Assembly (NCBI GenBank): GCA_024276125.1
Contig: JAJRXT010000129.1
Span: 1 to 64,000, forward strand
Length of the DNA: 64,000 nucleotides
Direction of reading: 5' to 3'
Source of the DNA: a bacterium
Lineage (GTDB): Bacteria; SZUA-182; SZUA-191; JAJRXT01
The position numbers and the translations under genes are program-made. The notes beneath the pieces were generated by a model. The model was not told the DNA's origin. It saw only the letters and a program-made list of their open reading frames with translations, and searched no databases. Positions 29,891 to 39,441 of this stretch are shown here, piece after piece (within the stretch, counting starts at the first letter, position 1; each line of letters opens with the position of its first letter).

Positions 29891-31147
29891 GTGGAAATGA
29901 GATTTGGAGCCAAAAATCATAGTAAAGATTTTTGGTTAAGAAGAAGAAAACAGTTGATTATTCCTTTTTTGGTTATCAGCTTATTGGCGCTTGGCATAGC
30001 TTTATGGTTGCCGCCGGTATATACATCTAAAGTTTCCCTGCTGGTTGAGCATTCACAGGTTCCGGGTAATTTGGTTGATATAAGTTTTAGTGAATTTGTA
30101 GAGCATCGAGTGCAATATATTACTCAAAAAATCATGAGCCGCAGTAATTTGCTTAATATTATTAAAAAATATAACCTATATAGTAATATGCGCGCTGATA
30201 ATTCTATGCAGCAGATAGTGGATAAGATGAGAGATGATATTACATTAGAGACGGTAAGCAGTCAACTGATTAATAAAAGTACAAGTAAACCAATGGATTC
30301 GATTATTGCTTTTAGTATTTCCTATGAGGGCGAGCAGCCGTTGATTACTCAAAAGGTGGCCAGCGAACTGGCCTCTTTATATCTGAGCGAAAATGAAAAA
30401 CAGACCAAGCAAGCGGTTTCTTCTACCACTACTTTTTTAGAAAAAGAGCTGAAATCCCTAAATGATAAGATTGTAAGATCAGAGATCAAATTAGCGGCTT
30501 TCAAGGAAGAACATGTTGGTGAGATGCCCGATGACCTAGTTATAATTGTTGAGGCTATCAGGGAATACGGCAGGGGTATTGCCGAGGTTAACCAGAGGAT
30601 GAATTCACTAAAAGACCGCCGGATTTATTTAAAATCTCAACTTGCGTTGACAGAGCCGGTGTTACCTCAAACTGAGGCGCCTGCGCCAAGATATATAGGG
30701 AAAAAGACTGATGTCAACACTAAGTTGGAAGATATGAAACTAAACTATTTGGAACTTGCGGCTACGGTTTCTGAGAAACATCCCGATATGATAAAGATGG
30801 ACAAGGAATTACAAGAGTTGGAAGATAAAGTTAACCAAAAGCAGGACTTAGAGGGAAAGCTCAGCCTGCTTGAGGAATTAAAGGCTGAAGTTATACTGTT
30901 GCGGGCAAAGTTTTCTGACAAACACCCGGATGTGAAAAAAATGGAACGCGATGTTATTCTGCTACAAGAAGACATCGATAATTTAAAACAAGATGGTTTT
31001 CTTGCAACTGAAACAAAAGAAGAGGCACAAGAACAGGAAGTGGTTTATAATCCTGTTTATTTAAGTTTAAATGATCAAATTACCGCTTTGGAGATAGAAA
31101 TTAAAAGCCTGATGGAAAGAAGTGATGAATTAAGAATACTTCGGTAA
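29891..31147 (+). CDS. Wzz/GNVR chain-length determinant, N-terminal part (in-frame TAA at 31145)
   Basis: 'LWLPPVYTSKVSLLVEHSQVPG', coiled coil; frame continues after the TAA into the 31181 ORF. Confidence 0.85.
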   Translation: MEMRFGAKNHSKDFWLRRRKQLIIPFLVISLLALGIALWLPPVYTSKVSLLVEHSQVPGNLVDISFSEFVEHRVQYITQKIMSRSNLLNIIKKYNLYSNMRADNSMQQIVDKMRDDITLETVSSQLINKSTSKPMDSIIAFSISYEGEQPLITQKVASELASLYLSENEKQTKQAVSSTTTFLEKELKSLNDKIVRSEIKLAAFKEEHVGEMPDDLVIIVEAIREYGRGIAEVNQRMNSLKDRRIYLKSQLALTEPVLPQTEAPAPRYIGKKTDVNTKLEDMKLNYLELAATVSEKHPDMIKMDKELQELEDKVNQKQDLEGKLSLLEELKAEVILLRAKFSDKHPDVKKMERDVILLQEDIDNLKQDGFLATETKEEAQEQEVVYNPVYLSLNDQITALEIEIKSLMERSDELRILR

Positions 31148-31180
31148 GAATTTCGCGGGAAACTTAGTCTAATACCTAAA

Positions 31181-31621
31181 GTGGAACAACAATATCTTTC
31201 CTTGGTTCGTGATTACAATACTACTCAAAAAAGATATGATGAGACATTAGAGAGCTTGATGGATGCTCGTTCTGCGGTGGAAATGGAACAGCTCCAGCGC
31301 GGTAAGACCTTTACTGTCATGGACCCTGCCAATTATCCTGAAAAGGAAACAGCGCCTAATAGGGGGCTGATAATATTTATCGGTTTGATCGCCGCTTTGG
31401 GGATAAGTATAATTTTTGCGACTATAGCCGATTTTACCGATACAGCGATAAATACGGTGGATGAGTTGTTGGCTGCCGTTCCTGCTCCGGTTTTAGGGCT
31501 TATTCCGGTTATTGAAACCAGGGGTGATGTTAAAATGCGCAGGGTAAGGAAAGCGATTCAATATATGTTGCTGGTGGCAACCGGTGTGGCAATTGCAGTT
31601 TATTTTATTATGGTCTTTTGA
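31181..31621 (+). CDS. Wzz/GNVR chain-length determinant, C-terminal part
   Basis: 'PKVEQQYLSLVRDYNTTQKRYDETLESLMDARSAVEMEQLQRGKTFTVMDPANYPEKETAPNRGLIIFIGLIAALG', same frame as the upstream ORF. Confidence 0.88.
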   Translation: MEQQYLSLVRDYNTTQKRYDETLESLMDARSAVEMEQLQRGKTFTVMDPANYPEKETAPNRGLIIFIGLIAALGISIIFATIADFTDTAINTVDELLAAVPAPVLGLIPVIETRGDVKMRRVRKAIQYMLLVATGVAIAVYFIMVF

Positions 31622-31814
31622 TTTTTTTTTATAGCGAGCGTTCAAATTAATGTTATAGTAGTTTCCTCCTTTTAGCTGTAGTCATTAGCTCTGACCTGCT
31701 TATAGAATTTGGTGGGTTTTCTCCTAAGATTCCCACAAAAACAAAACTTGCCTAAAGGGCGCGTTGTTGTTCTATCTCACATAAACAAACAATCAAAATA
31801 AAGAGTGTGTTTTT

Positions 31815-32606
31815 ATGATGCATTTATGTCCTAAATATGTTCAAACAAGGGTGGAGCCTGTTGACCCTAAACATTTGCTGGAACAAAGGTTGGTAACAAC
31901 CTTAAATGGTATACCAGTAGGAAATGAGTATAAACTGATTCGTACCAGGATTATTCAGCAGATTATAAAAGACAAGGCTAACACTATAATGATAACCAGC
32001 CCTTCCGCCGGTGAGGGGAAGACTGTTACTGCGGCCAATTTGGCGGTTACTTTTGCCAAAGAACTGGGGCATACGGTTTTGCTAATAGATTGTAATCTGA
32101 CTAATCCGTATCTGGCTGATATGTTTAATTTAAGAAGACAATCCGTTTCCGTGCAGAACGATGGCGGCGCGCCGGATTATTTTGCGCGGGATAAGTCCCG
32201 GGTATCAGAGATGTTTAATTTAAAAAGTGAAGCCGGTTTAGTTGACTGTCTGCTGGATGATATGCCGTTAAAAGAGACGCTGGTTAATCCGGGGATTGAC
32301 AAATTACTGATTTTACCTGCCGGCAAGAGGATATTAAATTCGGCGGAATTGTTGAATTCTTATAAAATGAGTGCGTTGTTAAAGGATATAAAGGGCAGGT
32401 ATAAGGACAGGTTTATAATAATTGACGGGCCTCCTGTTTTAAGGAATGCAGATGCAATAATACTTTCTAATTATGTTGACGGCATTATATTGGTAGTTGA
32501 AGCGGGTAAAACCAGGGTTGATCAACTACAAGAAGCGGCAGACCTTTTGATGGACAAAAGAATTTTAGGCACGATTTTAAATAAGGCCAAGTATAACAGG
32601 AACTAG
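31815..32606 (+). CDS. CpsD/CapB-type tyrosine-protein kinase (BY-kinase)
   Basis: 'NEYKLIRTRI', 'MITSPSAGEGKTVTAANLAVTFA', 'VLLIDCNLTNPYLADMF', 'FIIIDGPPVL'. Confidence 0.9.
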   Translation: MMHLCPKYVQTRVEPVDPKHLLEQRLVTTLNGIPVGNEYKLIRTRIIQQIIKDKANTIMITSPSAGEGKTVTAANLAVTFAKELGHTVLLIDCNLTNPYLADMFNLRRQSVSVQNDGGAPDYFARDKSRVSEMFNLKSEAGLVDCLLDDMPLKETLVNPGIDKLLILPAGKRILNSAELLNSYKMSALLKDIKGRYKDRFIIIDGPPVLRNADAIILSNYVDGIILVVEAGKTRVDQLQEAADLLMDKRILGTILNKAKYNRN

Positions 32607-32617
32607 CCTCGCTATTT

Positions 32618-33400
32618 ATGGGTACAAGCAAAAGAATTGCTAAAAATTCCAGTGTGAAATTTTTGGCTACAATTATTTCTATAGCCATAAATATAATGGC
32701 TATGAGTCTGTTGGGCAAGTATTTGGGTGTAGCGGGTTATGGGGATTATTCCTTCTGGTACGCTATGGTCTTTATCATACAGTTTTTCTCTGATTTGGGT
32801 TTGCAGACGATAATTGTACGTGAGATTGCCAGAACGCCGGATAAGCTGTCGGTTTATTTCGGGGATGCAATTGTTCTTAAGGGGTTTTTGTCGGTTATTG
32901 TGCTTGTTTTGGTGTGGGTTGGCGCCAGCTTGTTTTTGAGCGCCGATAAGCTGTTATTGGCTATGGTGGTTGCTGGGGTTGCTGTTATTGCCATATCCGA
33001 GGATATTTCTATCTGGATATTCCGCGGGATAGAGCGTATGGAATATGAAGCCTTGCTGGTACTTGTTACTCAGGGCTGCTGGATAGGTTTTATCTGGCTT
33101 TTTATAAAGTTAAAGCTTGGTTTGGTTTATCTTTTGGGAGCCAGCCTGCTAGCGTTTGCGATAAGGAGTCTAACCGGTTTTGTTTTACTTTATGCCAAAG
33201 GGATTGTACCTGAATTTTCTTTTGATATTAAGCGTTACAGCTTTTTATTAAAGGAATCCTGGCCGGTTGGTATATCTTTTATTGTTTTTGTAGTCTATCA
33301 AAAGATGGATACGGTTTTATTAAAGTGGCTTTCGGATGCGCAAAGTGTGGCCTATTTTAATGTTGCTTTGCTGCTTTCTTCTGCTTTTTCTTTTATTTAA
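32618..33400 (+). CDS. Oligosaccharide flippase (Wzx-like), N-terminal part (in-frame TAA at 33398)
   Basis: 'NSSVKFLATIISIAINIMAMSLLGKYLGVAGYGDYSFWYAMVFIIQFFSDLGLQTIIVREIAR'; polysaccharide-synthase/MATE-like TM pattern. Confidence 0.87.
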   Translation: MGTSKRIAKNSSVKFLATIISIAINIMAMSLLGKYLGVAGYGDYSFWYAMVFIIQFFSDLGLQTIIVREIARTPDKLSVYFGDAIVLKGFLSVIVLVLVWVGASLFLSADKLLLAMVVAGVAVIAISEDISIWIFRGIERMEYEALLVLVTQGCWIGFIWLFIKLKLGLVYLLGASLLAFAIRSLTGFVLLYAKGIVPEFSFDIKRYSFLLKESWPVGISFIVFVVYQKMDTVLLKWLSDAQSVAYFNVALLLSSAFSFI

Positions 33401-34054
33401 GTGGTTTTTAGCACTTCTATTTACCCTGTTTTTTCTAGTTTTGCGTATTCTGCAAAGGAACGTCTGCCGAAGTTTTATAAGGTTATCTCCAAGTATCAGC
33501 TTATCGTCAGCTTAGCTATTGCGGCAGGTTTGTTTGTATTAGCCGATCAACTTGTTTTGTTGGTCTTTAATAAAGATTTTTTGGCTTCCGGTACAAATAT
33601 CAGGCTGCTTTGCCTGGTCCTACCGGTAGTCTTTTTTAATATGATGTTTAAATTTATTTTGTCCGCCGCCAATTTGCAAAGGACTTTTTTAAAAAGTGTG
33701 GGTATTGGCGTGCTGGTCAATTTTGCCGTTGCGGTTGTTTTTATACCTTTTTTAAAGTCAATAGGCGCTTGTATTGCTTATATGGTAAGTCAGGTGGTGG
33801 TTTTTGCCATAAATTATAAAGCCATGTCTAGGGAGATTGCCGAGTTAAATCCCATGGAGCTTGCATTAAAACCCTTTATTTGCGCTCTTATTATGGGTGT
33901 GGCGCTTTTTAGTTTGGGGAGTATGAATATATTTTTAAAAGCGCCTATAGGTATGCTGGTTTATCTGGCGGCTCTTATGGCATTTAAAACATTTTCGTCT
34001 GAGGAAATAGAAGGTTTTAAGAGGATTTTATTTTCCCGGAGTTCCAAGGCCTAA
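33401..34054 (+). CDS. Oligosaccharide flippase, C-terminal part
   Basis: Same frame, GTG immediately after the TAA; 'VFSTSIYPVFSSFAYSAKERLPKFYKVISKYQLIVSLAIAAG'. Confidence 0.85.
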   Translation: MVFSTSIYPVFSSFAYSAKERLPKFYKVISKYQLIVSLAIAAGLFVLADQLVLLVFNKDFLASGTNIRLLCLVLPVVFFNMMFKFILSAANLQRTFLKSVGIGVLVNFAVAVVFIPFLKSIGACIAYMVSQVVVFAINYKAMSREIAELNPMELALKPFICALIMGVALFSLGSMNIFLKAPIGMLVYLAALMAFKTFSSEEIEGFKRILFSRSSKA

Positions 34055-34125
34055 GGTTAGCTGTTGTTGGGGGAACAATGTTCCCCAATGCTGTTGACTT
34101 AAGGCGCCTGTCATTATTTAACGGA

Positions 34126-34275
34126 GAGGCTGTGTCGCAACTGTTTACAACCTGAAAAATGCTCTCAATCTGTCATTCCTGCGAAGGCAGGAATTCAGTA
34201 TTTTCAAGAAGTTATGGATTTCAGTTTTCACGGGAATGACAGTAAATAAGCGGTTTTTCCGGTTGTGACACAGTC
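34126..34275. mobile_element. Family E element
   Basis: gaggctgtgtcgcaactgtttacaacctgaaaaatgctctcaatctgtcattcctgcgaaggcagg ... gttgtgacacagtc; also within family A sequence. Confidence 0.75.
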
Positions 34276-34375
34276 TTGGAGCGAAGAATTTCCCCCTGCA
34301 ATAGCGAGTAGATTCTTCGGCCGAAGGCCTTAGAATGACAGGCGAAGAAAAGTCTTTTAAACACAAAATGTTTTT

Positions 34376-34450
34376 ATGTTTCAAGGTGTCTCACCCCGAA
34401 ACACACCTAGCGGTGAGCATTGGTTTCGGGGTGAGACACCCTGAAACATA
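34376..34450. repeat. Family B palindrome
   Basis: tgtttcaaggtgtctcaccccgaaacacacctagcggtgagcattggtttcggggtgagacaccctgaaaca. Confidence 0.8.
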
Positions 34451-34598
34451 CACATAAACAGGTTGAAACATCGAATTGTCATTCTGAACGAAACGGAGTG
34501 AAGAATCTTATTGCTGTTAGCGGGGGGATTCCGGCCTGCGGCCTCAGAATGACAGATAAATTGGTCGGGGCGGATGCGCCCTTTTGGTGAAAGATTAA

Positions 34599-35819
34599 AT
34601 GGAAATAGGTTTAATAGCGGGTATTATTTTTATATTTGTTTTTGTATATACCAATATTTTATTGCTTGGTTGGGGTAAAGTTGCGCCTGACAAATTGCTT
34701 TTATTTTATTTGGTGGTAGGCTTACCATTAACGTATACTGCGAAGATAACGCCGAATTATCCGCTTAATGTCGGTGTTTCGGATATGGCGGTTTTTGCTA
34801 TAGGGATATATTTGCTGGTTAAGTTTTTTAAAGGTAAAACGCTTAATTTCCCGATAGTTTCGCTTTTATGTGTCTTTTTATGGTGGGTAGTGCTTTCTTA
34901 TCTGATTGGTATGTATAAGCTTAAGTTGGAGATTAATGATTTAACCGTTTATGCGGAGCTAAGTAAATTTTTAATCCTTTATTTATATTTTTATGCGGTG
35001 GTGAATCTTTTAAAAGACAGGCAAAACCTGATTTTTGTAACTAAAACCTGGCTGTGGATTAGTGTGATAATCTCATTATTTGGGATTGCCGGCTCGCTTT
35101 TATTTACGGTTTTTCATATAAGCACGTCTCTTGCGGCCGGTTATAGAGCCACGGGAACATTTCAGAACCCTAATATGTTTGCCTCTTATGTATCGCTTAG
35201 TTTTTATATTGGGTATTTATATTATGAACTTACAGGTAGAAGGCACAATTTTTGCTACATATTGTTTGCAATATTGGGTATGGCGGTCTTTTTTACCGCT
35301 TCCAGAGGGGCGTTGATAGCTTTATTCGGAGGCGTTTTCTTGCTGTTCTTGTCTAGGCTGCATCATTGGTGGCTGGCTAAGGTGTCTATCTGTTTGGTTA
35401 GTATAGCTCTTTTAACTTTGGTCTATGTTTCGGCCAATAAGATTGGTATGCCCCAGTTGACTCGTCTTATATCTATTACCGATGTTGGCAGTCATGATTA
35501 TGAAAAAAGGTATTCTTTGTGGGAGCCGTCTATAAAATTGTGGGAAGCAAACTATATTACAGGGGTTGGCCGCGGAAATTTCGGCAGATTCGATGTTGCC
35601 AGCGCTGAGAAGAAGGAGAAAAATCGCCCGCGTATACATAATACCTATTTATCATTGCTTTGTGAAACCGGTACCATTGGTCTTTTATTATATTTAGCGA
35701 TTATCGGATATTTTGTTTTGGGCGCCTTTTTACCCATTTTTTCAAGAGGGGTTCAATCTGAGAACTATTTTGTGTTTAGCATTTTGTTTTGTGCATTAAT
35801 TACTATTATAATTCACTGA
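34599..35819 (+). CDS. O-antigen ligase/polymerase family protein (in-frame TGA at 35817; homologous frame extends to 35978)
   Basis: Multi-TM; 'GYRATGTFQNPNMFASYVSLSFYIGYLYY', 'SRGALIALFGGVFLL', 'ITGVGRGNFGR...RPRIHNTYLSLLCETGTIGLLLYL'. Confidence 0.88.
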   Translation: MEIGLIAGIIFIFVFVYTNILLLGWGKVAPDKLLLFYLVVGLPLTYTAKITPNYPLNVGVSDMAVFAIGIYLLVKFFKGKTLNFPIVSLLCVFLWWVVLSYLIGMYKLKLEINDLTVYAELSKFLILYLYFYAVVNLLKDRQNLIFVTKTWLWISVIISLFGIAGSLLFTVFHISTSLAAGYRATGTFQNPNMFASYVSLSFYIGYLYYELTGRRHNFCYILFAILGMAVFFTASRGALIALFGGVFLLFLSRLHHWWLAKVSICLVSIALLTLVYVSANKIGMPQLTRLISITDVGSHDYEKRYSLWEPSIKLWEANYITGVGRGNFGRFDVASAEKKEKNRPRIHNTYLSLLCETGTIGLLLYLAIIGYFVLGAFLPIFSRGVQSENYFVFSILFCALITIIIH

Positions 35820-35987
35820 ACGATAACCAATGTAGAGAATTTTAAGGGATATTGGGTGTTAATGGGGATTGTTTATTGCAGCAGACAAATTTTATTGGGT
35901 AAAAGCAGGTTGTTTGTTCGTCCGCATTTGGGGGCGCCGGATATTGCGGCTTACAATTATAATGGAAGAATATTCTAAGGCCTTGTT

Positions 35988-37187
35988 ATGAGAATAAGAG
36001 ATGATTTTCTGCCGTATCATTGCGCATCTATTGATGATGATGAAATAGCTGAGGTTACGGCCTGCCTGAAATCGGGCTGGCTTACTACGGGGCCTCGTAC
36101 CATGAGCTTTGAGCGGGAATTTAAGCATTATGTCGGTTGCCGGCATGCTGTGGCGGTTAATTCCGGTACGGCGGCCTTGCATCTGGCTTTGGATGTTATT
36201 GGCTTAAAAAATGGAGATGAGGTACTCTTGCCTACGCTGACCTTTGCCGCAACAGCCGAGGTTGTCTGTTATTTTAATGCGCGTCCGGCGCTTATTGATA
36301 TTGAGCCGGAAACCTTTAATATATACCCTGAAAAAATTAAAGAGTATATAGCCTCCAAAAGCCCTGCTGAAAGAAACAAGATAAAGGCCATAATTCCGGT
36401 ACATTTTGCGGGACTGCCTTGCGATATGGATAAAATAGAAGAGATTGCCGCAACATATGATTTAAAAATAATCGAAGATGCGGCTCATGCGCTTCCTACG
36501 TTATATAAGGGTAAGAAGGTAGGTACAATAGGCGATATTACCGCTTTTTCCTTTTACGCTAATAAGAACATTACTACCGGCGAAGGCGGTATGATTACTA
36601 CTGATAATGATGAATGGGCGGATAAATTCAGGATATTACGCTTACATGGAATAAGTAAAGACGCCTGGAGCCGATATGATAAAAACGGTAAATTCTTCTA
36701 TGATATTATCCGGCCGGGTTATAAATATAATCTTACTGATATTGCAGCCTCTTTAGGTATACATCAGTTAAAAAAATCTGACAAATTTTGGCAGCGCAGG
36801 CGCGATATTGCCAAATTATATGCCGGCGGGCTTGACTCGATACCAGAGGTTATACTGCCGCAGGCCGCTTTAAATGTTGCATGCGGCACTCAAACCGCAT
36901 GGCATTTATATGTTATTCACTTGAGACTTGAGCAATTGACTATTTCACGAAACTGCTTTGTGGAGGAATTAAAAGCCAGAAATATCGGCGCAAGCGTGCA
37001 TTTTATGCCCCTGCATCTTAGCTCGTATTATATGAAAGCGTTTAATTATAAAAAAGGGGATTTTCCCGTAGCTGAGGATTTTTTTACTCGCTGTATTTCA
37101 CTGCCGATTTATCCAAAGATGAAGAACGAGGATATAGAATATGTGGTAGAAGCAATAGCTGATATTGTAAGACAGTATCAAAAATAA
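35988..37187 (+). CDS. DegT/DnrJ/EryC1/StrS family aminotransferase
   Basis: 'LKSGWLTTGPRTMSFEREFKHYVGCRHAVAVNSGTAALHLAL', 'IEDAAHALPTLYKGKKVGTIGDITAFSFYANKNITTGEGGMITT'. Confidence 0.95.
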   Translation: MRIRDDFLPYHCASIDDDEIAEVTACLKSGWLTTGPRTMSFEREFKHYVGCRHAVAVNSGTAALHLALDVIGLKNGDEVLLPTLTFAATAEVVCYFNARPALIDIEPETFNIYPEKIKEYIASKSPAERNKIKAIIPVHFAGLPCDMDKIEEIAATYDLKIIEDAAHALPTLYKGKKVGTIGDITAFSFYANKNITTGEGGMITTDNDEWADKFRILRLHGISKDAWSRYDKNGKFFYDIIRPGYKYNLTDIAASLGIHQLKKSDKFWQRRRDIAKLYAGGLDSIPEVILPQAALNVACGTQTAWHLYVIHLRLEQLTISRNCFVEELKARNIGASVHFMPLHLSSYYMKAFNYKKGDFPVAEDFFTRCISLPIYPKMKNEDIEYVVEAIADIVRQYQK

Positions 37188-37479
37188 CAGCAGGTAACTT
37201 AATGGAAGCAAACTTATGTTATGTTTCAGGGTGTCTCACTCCGAAACATAAGATATAAGGATGAGCAACTTGCTTCGGCATGAGACATACCGAAGCATAG
37301 CTATATTGTAATGAAAAGCTTTTTTAAAACCTGTCATTCTGAGGCCGAAGAATCTACTTGCATATGTGAGGAGATTCTTCACTTCACTTCACTTACGTTA
37401 CGTTCAGAATGACAGTCCTCTTAAGTCAACAGCATTGGGCGTATAGTCTTGGTAGGTACAATTTAACGTAAACTGGATT

Positions 37480-39030
37480 ATGGTGAACATGAAATTATTT
37501 AAGACGCAACGCATTAATAGGTTTTTATTAAAAGAGATCGGCAAACCGAAATTTGGGATGTTGTTTTTTCACGTACTTATTTTTAGTTTTTCTTATATAT
37601 TTGCTTTTTTATTGCGCTTTGACGGGGTTATTCCTACTCCCTATCTACTTAATATACCCAAAACAATCTTTTTGGTAATATTTATACGTTTTGTGTTTTT
37701 TAGTTATTATGATATGTTTAATATCTTGTGGGGCTATATAAGTTATCGCGATTTGGTTAAAACATTAAAGGCGGTGACTTATAGTTCTGTTGTGATTGTT
37801 TTGGCGATGGTGGCTATCGGGGTGCGTCCTCCTTCCCGCTCGGTTGTGTTGCTGGACTGGTTTGTGCTGATTTTTATGGTGGGCGGAATAAGGATGCTTG
37901 CGCGTTATATGAGAGAACGCCTGGGAGCGCCTAAAACAAAAAATACGGGCAGGAAAAAGGTTTTAATAGTGGGAAAACTGGAGAATACGGAGTTTTTAAT
38001 AAAAGATATTGAATATAATTCTTCGTCTCCCTATGTTTTGGCGGCTATTATTGAAGAAGATGATTTGAAAAAAGGCTATTCTTTTAGCGGCATACCTATA
38101 CTGGGCGGTCTTTGTGATATGGACAATATTCTGTCTAAAAACCAGATAGATGAGGTATTAATCCATTTGCCGGATGCTGATAAAACTGTACTAAACCAAA
38201 TAGCCTTAACATGTGATAAGCATAAAAAGAATTATAAATTTTTACCGAAGGTATCAGATGGATTCAGCCCGCCAAAGAAATTGGAGGTGATTAGTGAAAG
38301 ACAGGAATTAAAGGTTGAGGCGCTTATTGATAGAAAACAAATTCGTTTTGAAACTGAGGGGATTAGAAGATTTATTGAAGATAAGGTGGTTTTTGTAACC
38401 GGCGCCGGCGGGTCCATCGGGTCTAAATTATGCGAATACATCGCCCGGTTTAATCCTAAGCTGCTTATTTTACATGAGCGTTTTGAAAATAATCTATATA
38501 ATATTGAGTTAAAATTATCTGAGGAATTTCCCGATTTAAGAATAAAGCCTCTGTTGGGTACAATTAATGATTTTTACGGGCTAAAGAAATTTTTAACCAA
38601 AGTTCCTACGGATATAATTTTTCATGTAGGCGCCTATAAACATGTTCCCTTGCTGGAGAAAAACCCTGTTGAGGGGGTTTATAATAATATTTTGGGTACT
38701 AGGAGCGTAGCGCTGGCCGCAGAGCAGACCGGCGTTAAAAAATTTGTATCTATTTCAACGGATAATGCGGTATCGCCGAGTTGTGTAATGGGTCTTACCA
38801 AGCGCATTGTAGAGATGTATATACAGGCGTTAAATACTACCAGTCACACTAAATTCATTACTGTGCGTTTTGGTAATGTATTAAACAGTGTTGGCAGCGT
38901 GGTGCCGCGTTTTATAAAACAGATCACAAAGGGCGGGCCTATTACCATTACTCATCCTGATATGGATAGATATTTTATGACAATCCCTGAGGCGGTTTAC
39001 TTAATTTTGAAAAGCGCTATTATGGGTTAA
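37480..39030 (+). CDS. Nucleoside-diphosphate sugar epimerase/dehydratase (CapD/FlaA1-like), main part (in-frame TAA at 39028)
   Basis: TM N-terminus; 'VFVTGAGGSIGSKLCEYIARFNPKLLILHERFENNLYNIE', 'VGAYKHVPLLEKNPVEGVYNNILGTRSVA', 'FGNVLNSVGSVVPRFIKQITKGGPITITHPDM'. Confidence 0.93.
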   Translation: MVNMKLFKTQRINRFLLKEIGKPKFGMLFFHVLIFSFSYIFAFLLRFDGVIPTPYLLNIPKTIFLVIFIRFVFFSYYDMFNILWGYISYRDLVKTLKAVTYSSVVIVLAMVAIGVRPPSRSVVLLDWFVLIFMVGGIRMLARYMRERLGAPKTKNTGRKKVLIVGKLENTEFLIKDIEYNSSSPYVLAAIIEEDDLKKGYSFSGIPILGGLCDMDNILSKNQIDEVLIHLPDADKTVLNQIALTCDKHKKNYKFLPKVSDGFSPPKKLEVISERQELKVEALIDRKQIRFETEGIRRFIEDKVVFVTGAGGSIGSKLCEYIARFNPKLLILHERFENNLYNIELKLSEEFPDLRIKPLLGTINDFYGLKKFLTKVPTDIIFHVGAYKHVPLLEKNPVEGVYNNILGTRSVALAAEQTGVKKFVSISTDNAVSPSCVMGLTKRIVEMYIQALNTTSHTKFITVRFGNVLNSVGSVVPRFIKQITKGGPITITHPDMDRYFMTIPEAVYLILKSAIMG

Positions 39031-39054
39031 GGGGGCGAGGTATTTGTTCTGGAA

Positions 39055-39441
39055 ATGGGAAAGCCTATAAAAATTTATGATTTAGCCAAAAGATTAATTA
39101 ACCTGCATGGAAAAACATTGGACGATGATATTGGAATTACTTTTGTGGGTACCAGACCGGGCGAAAAACTTAGCGAGGAGTTGTTTAATTCTCATGAACA
39201 TAAATTTCCGACTGCCTGTAAAATGATTAATATGGCCAAATCAGAACCTATAGATTATGAAGTTATAAATAAACAAATCCTTATATTGCAGGAACTTGTG
39301 CAAAAAAGAAATGAGCGTGTCTTGGTCGACATGCTAAATAAAATAGTTTTAAGAGATTATCCGGTATTGGATGATTATGATGATACCAAAAAGGTTGAGT
39401 TGGACCTGCCGGGTTTAAAGTATGGGGGAAGCATTGGGTAA
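39055..39441 (+). CDS. CapD/FlaA1-like epimerase, C-terminal part
   Basis: In frame after the TAA: 'GGEVFVLEMGKPIKIYDLAKRLINLHG...GTRPGEKLSEELF'. Confidence 0.9.
   Translation: MGKPIKIYDLAKRLINLHGKTLDDDIGITFVGTRPGEKLSEELFNSHEHKFPTACKMINMAKSEPIDYEVINKQILILQELVQKRNERVLVDMLNKIVLRDYPVLDDYDDTKKVELDLPGLKYGGSIG

Noticed and set aside
34145-34384. ORF 34145-34384 (-)
   Set aside because: Same repeat-derived translation (SCLRRNDRLRAFF, PVILRPSAEES); overlaps family E and A elements.
35817-35819. Selenocysteine at the O-antigen ligase TGA
   Set aside because: No SECIS-like hairpin evident just downstream, and the family has no known selenocysteine at this position.
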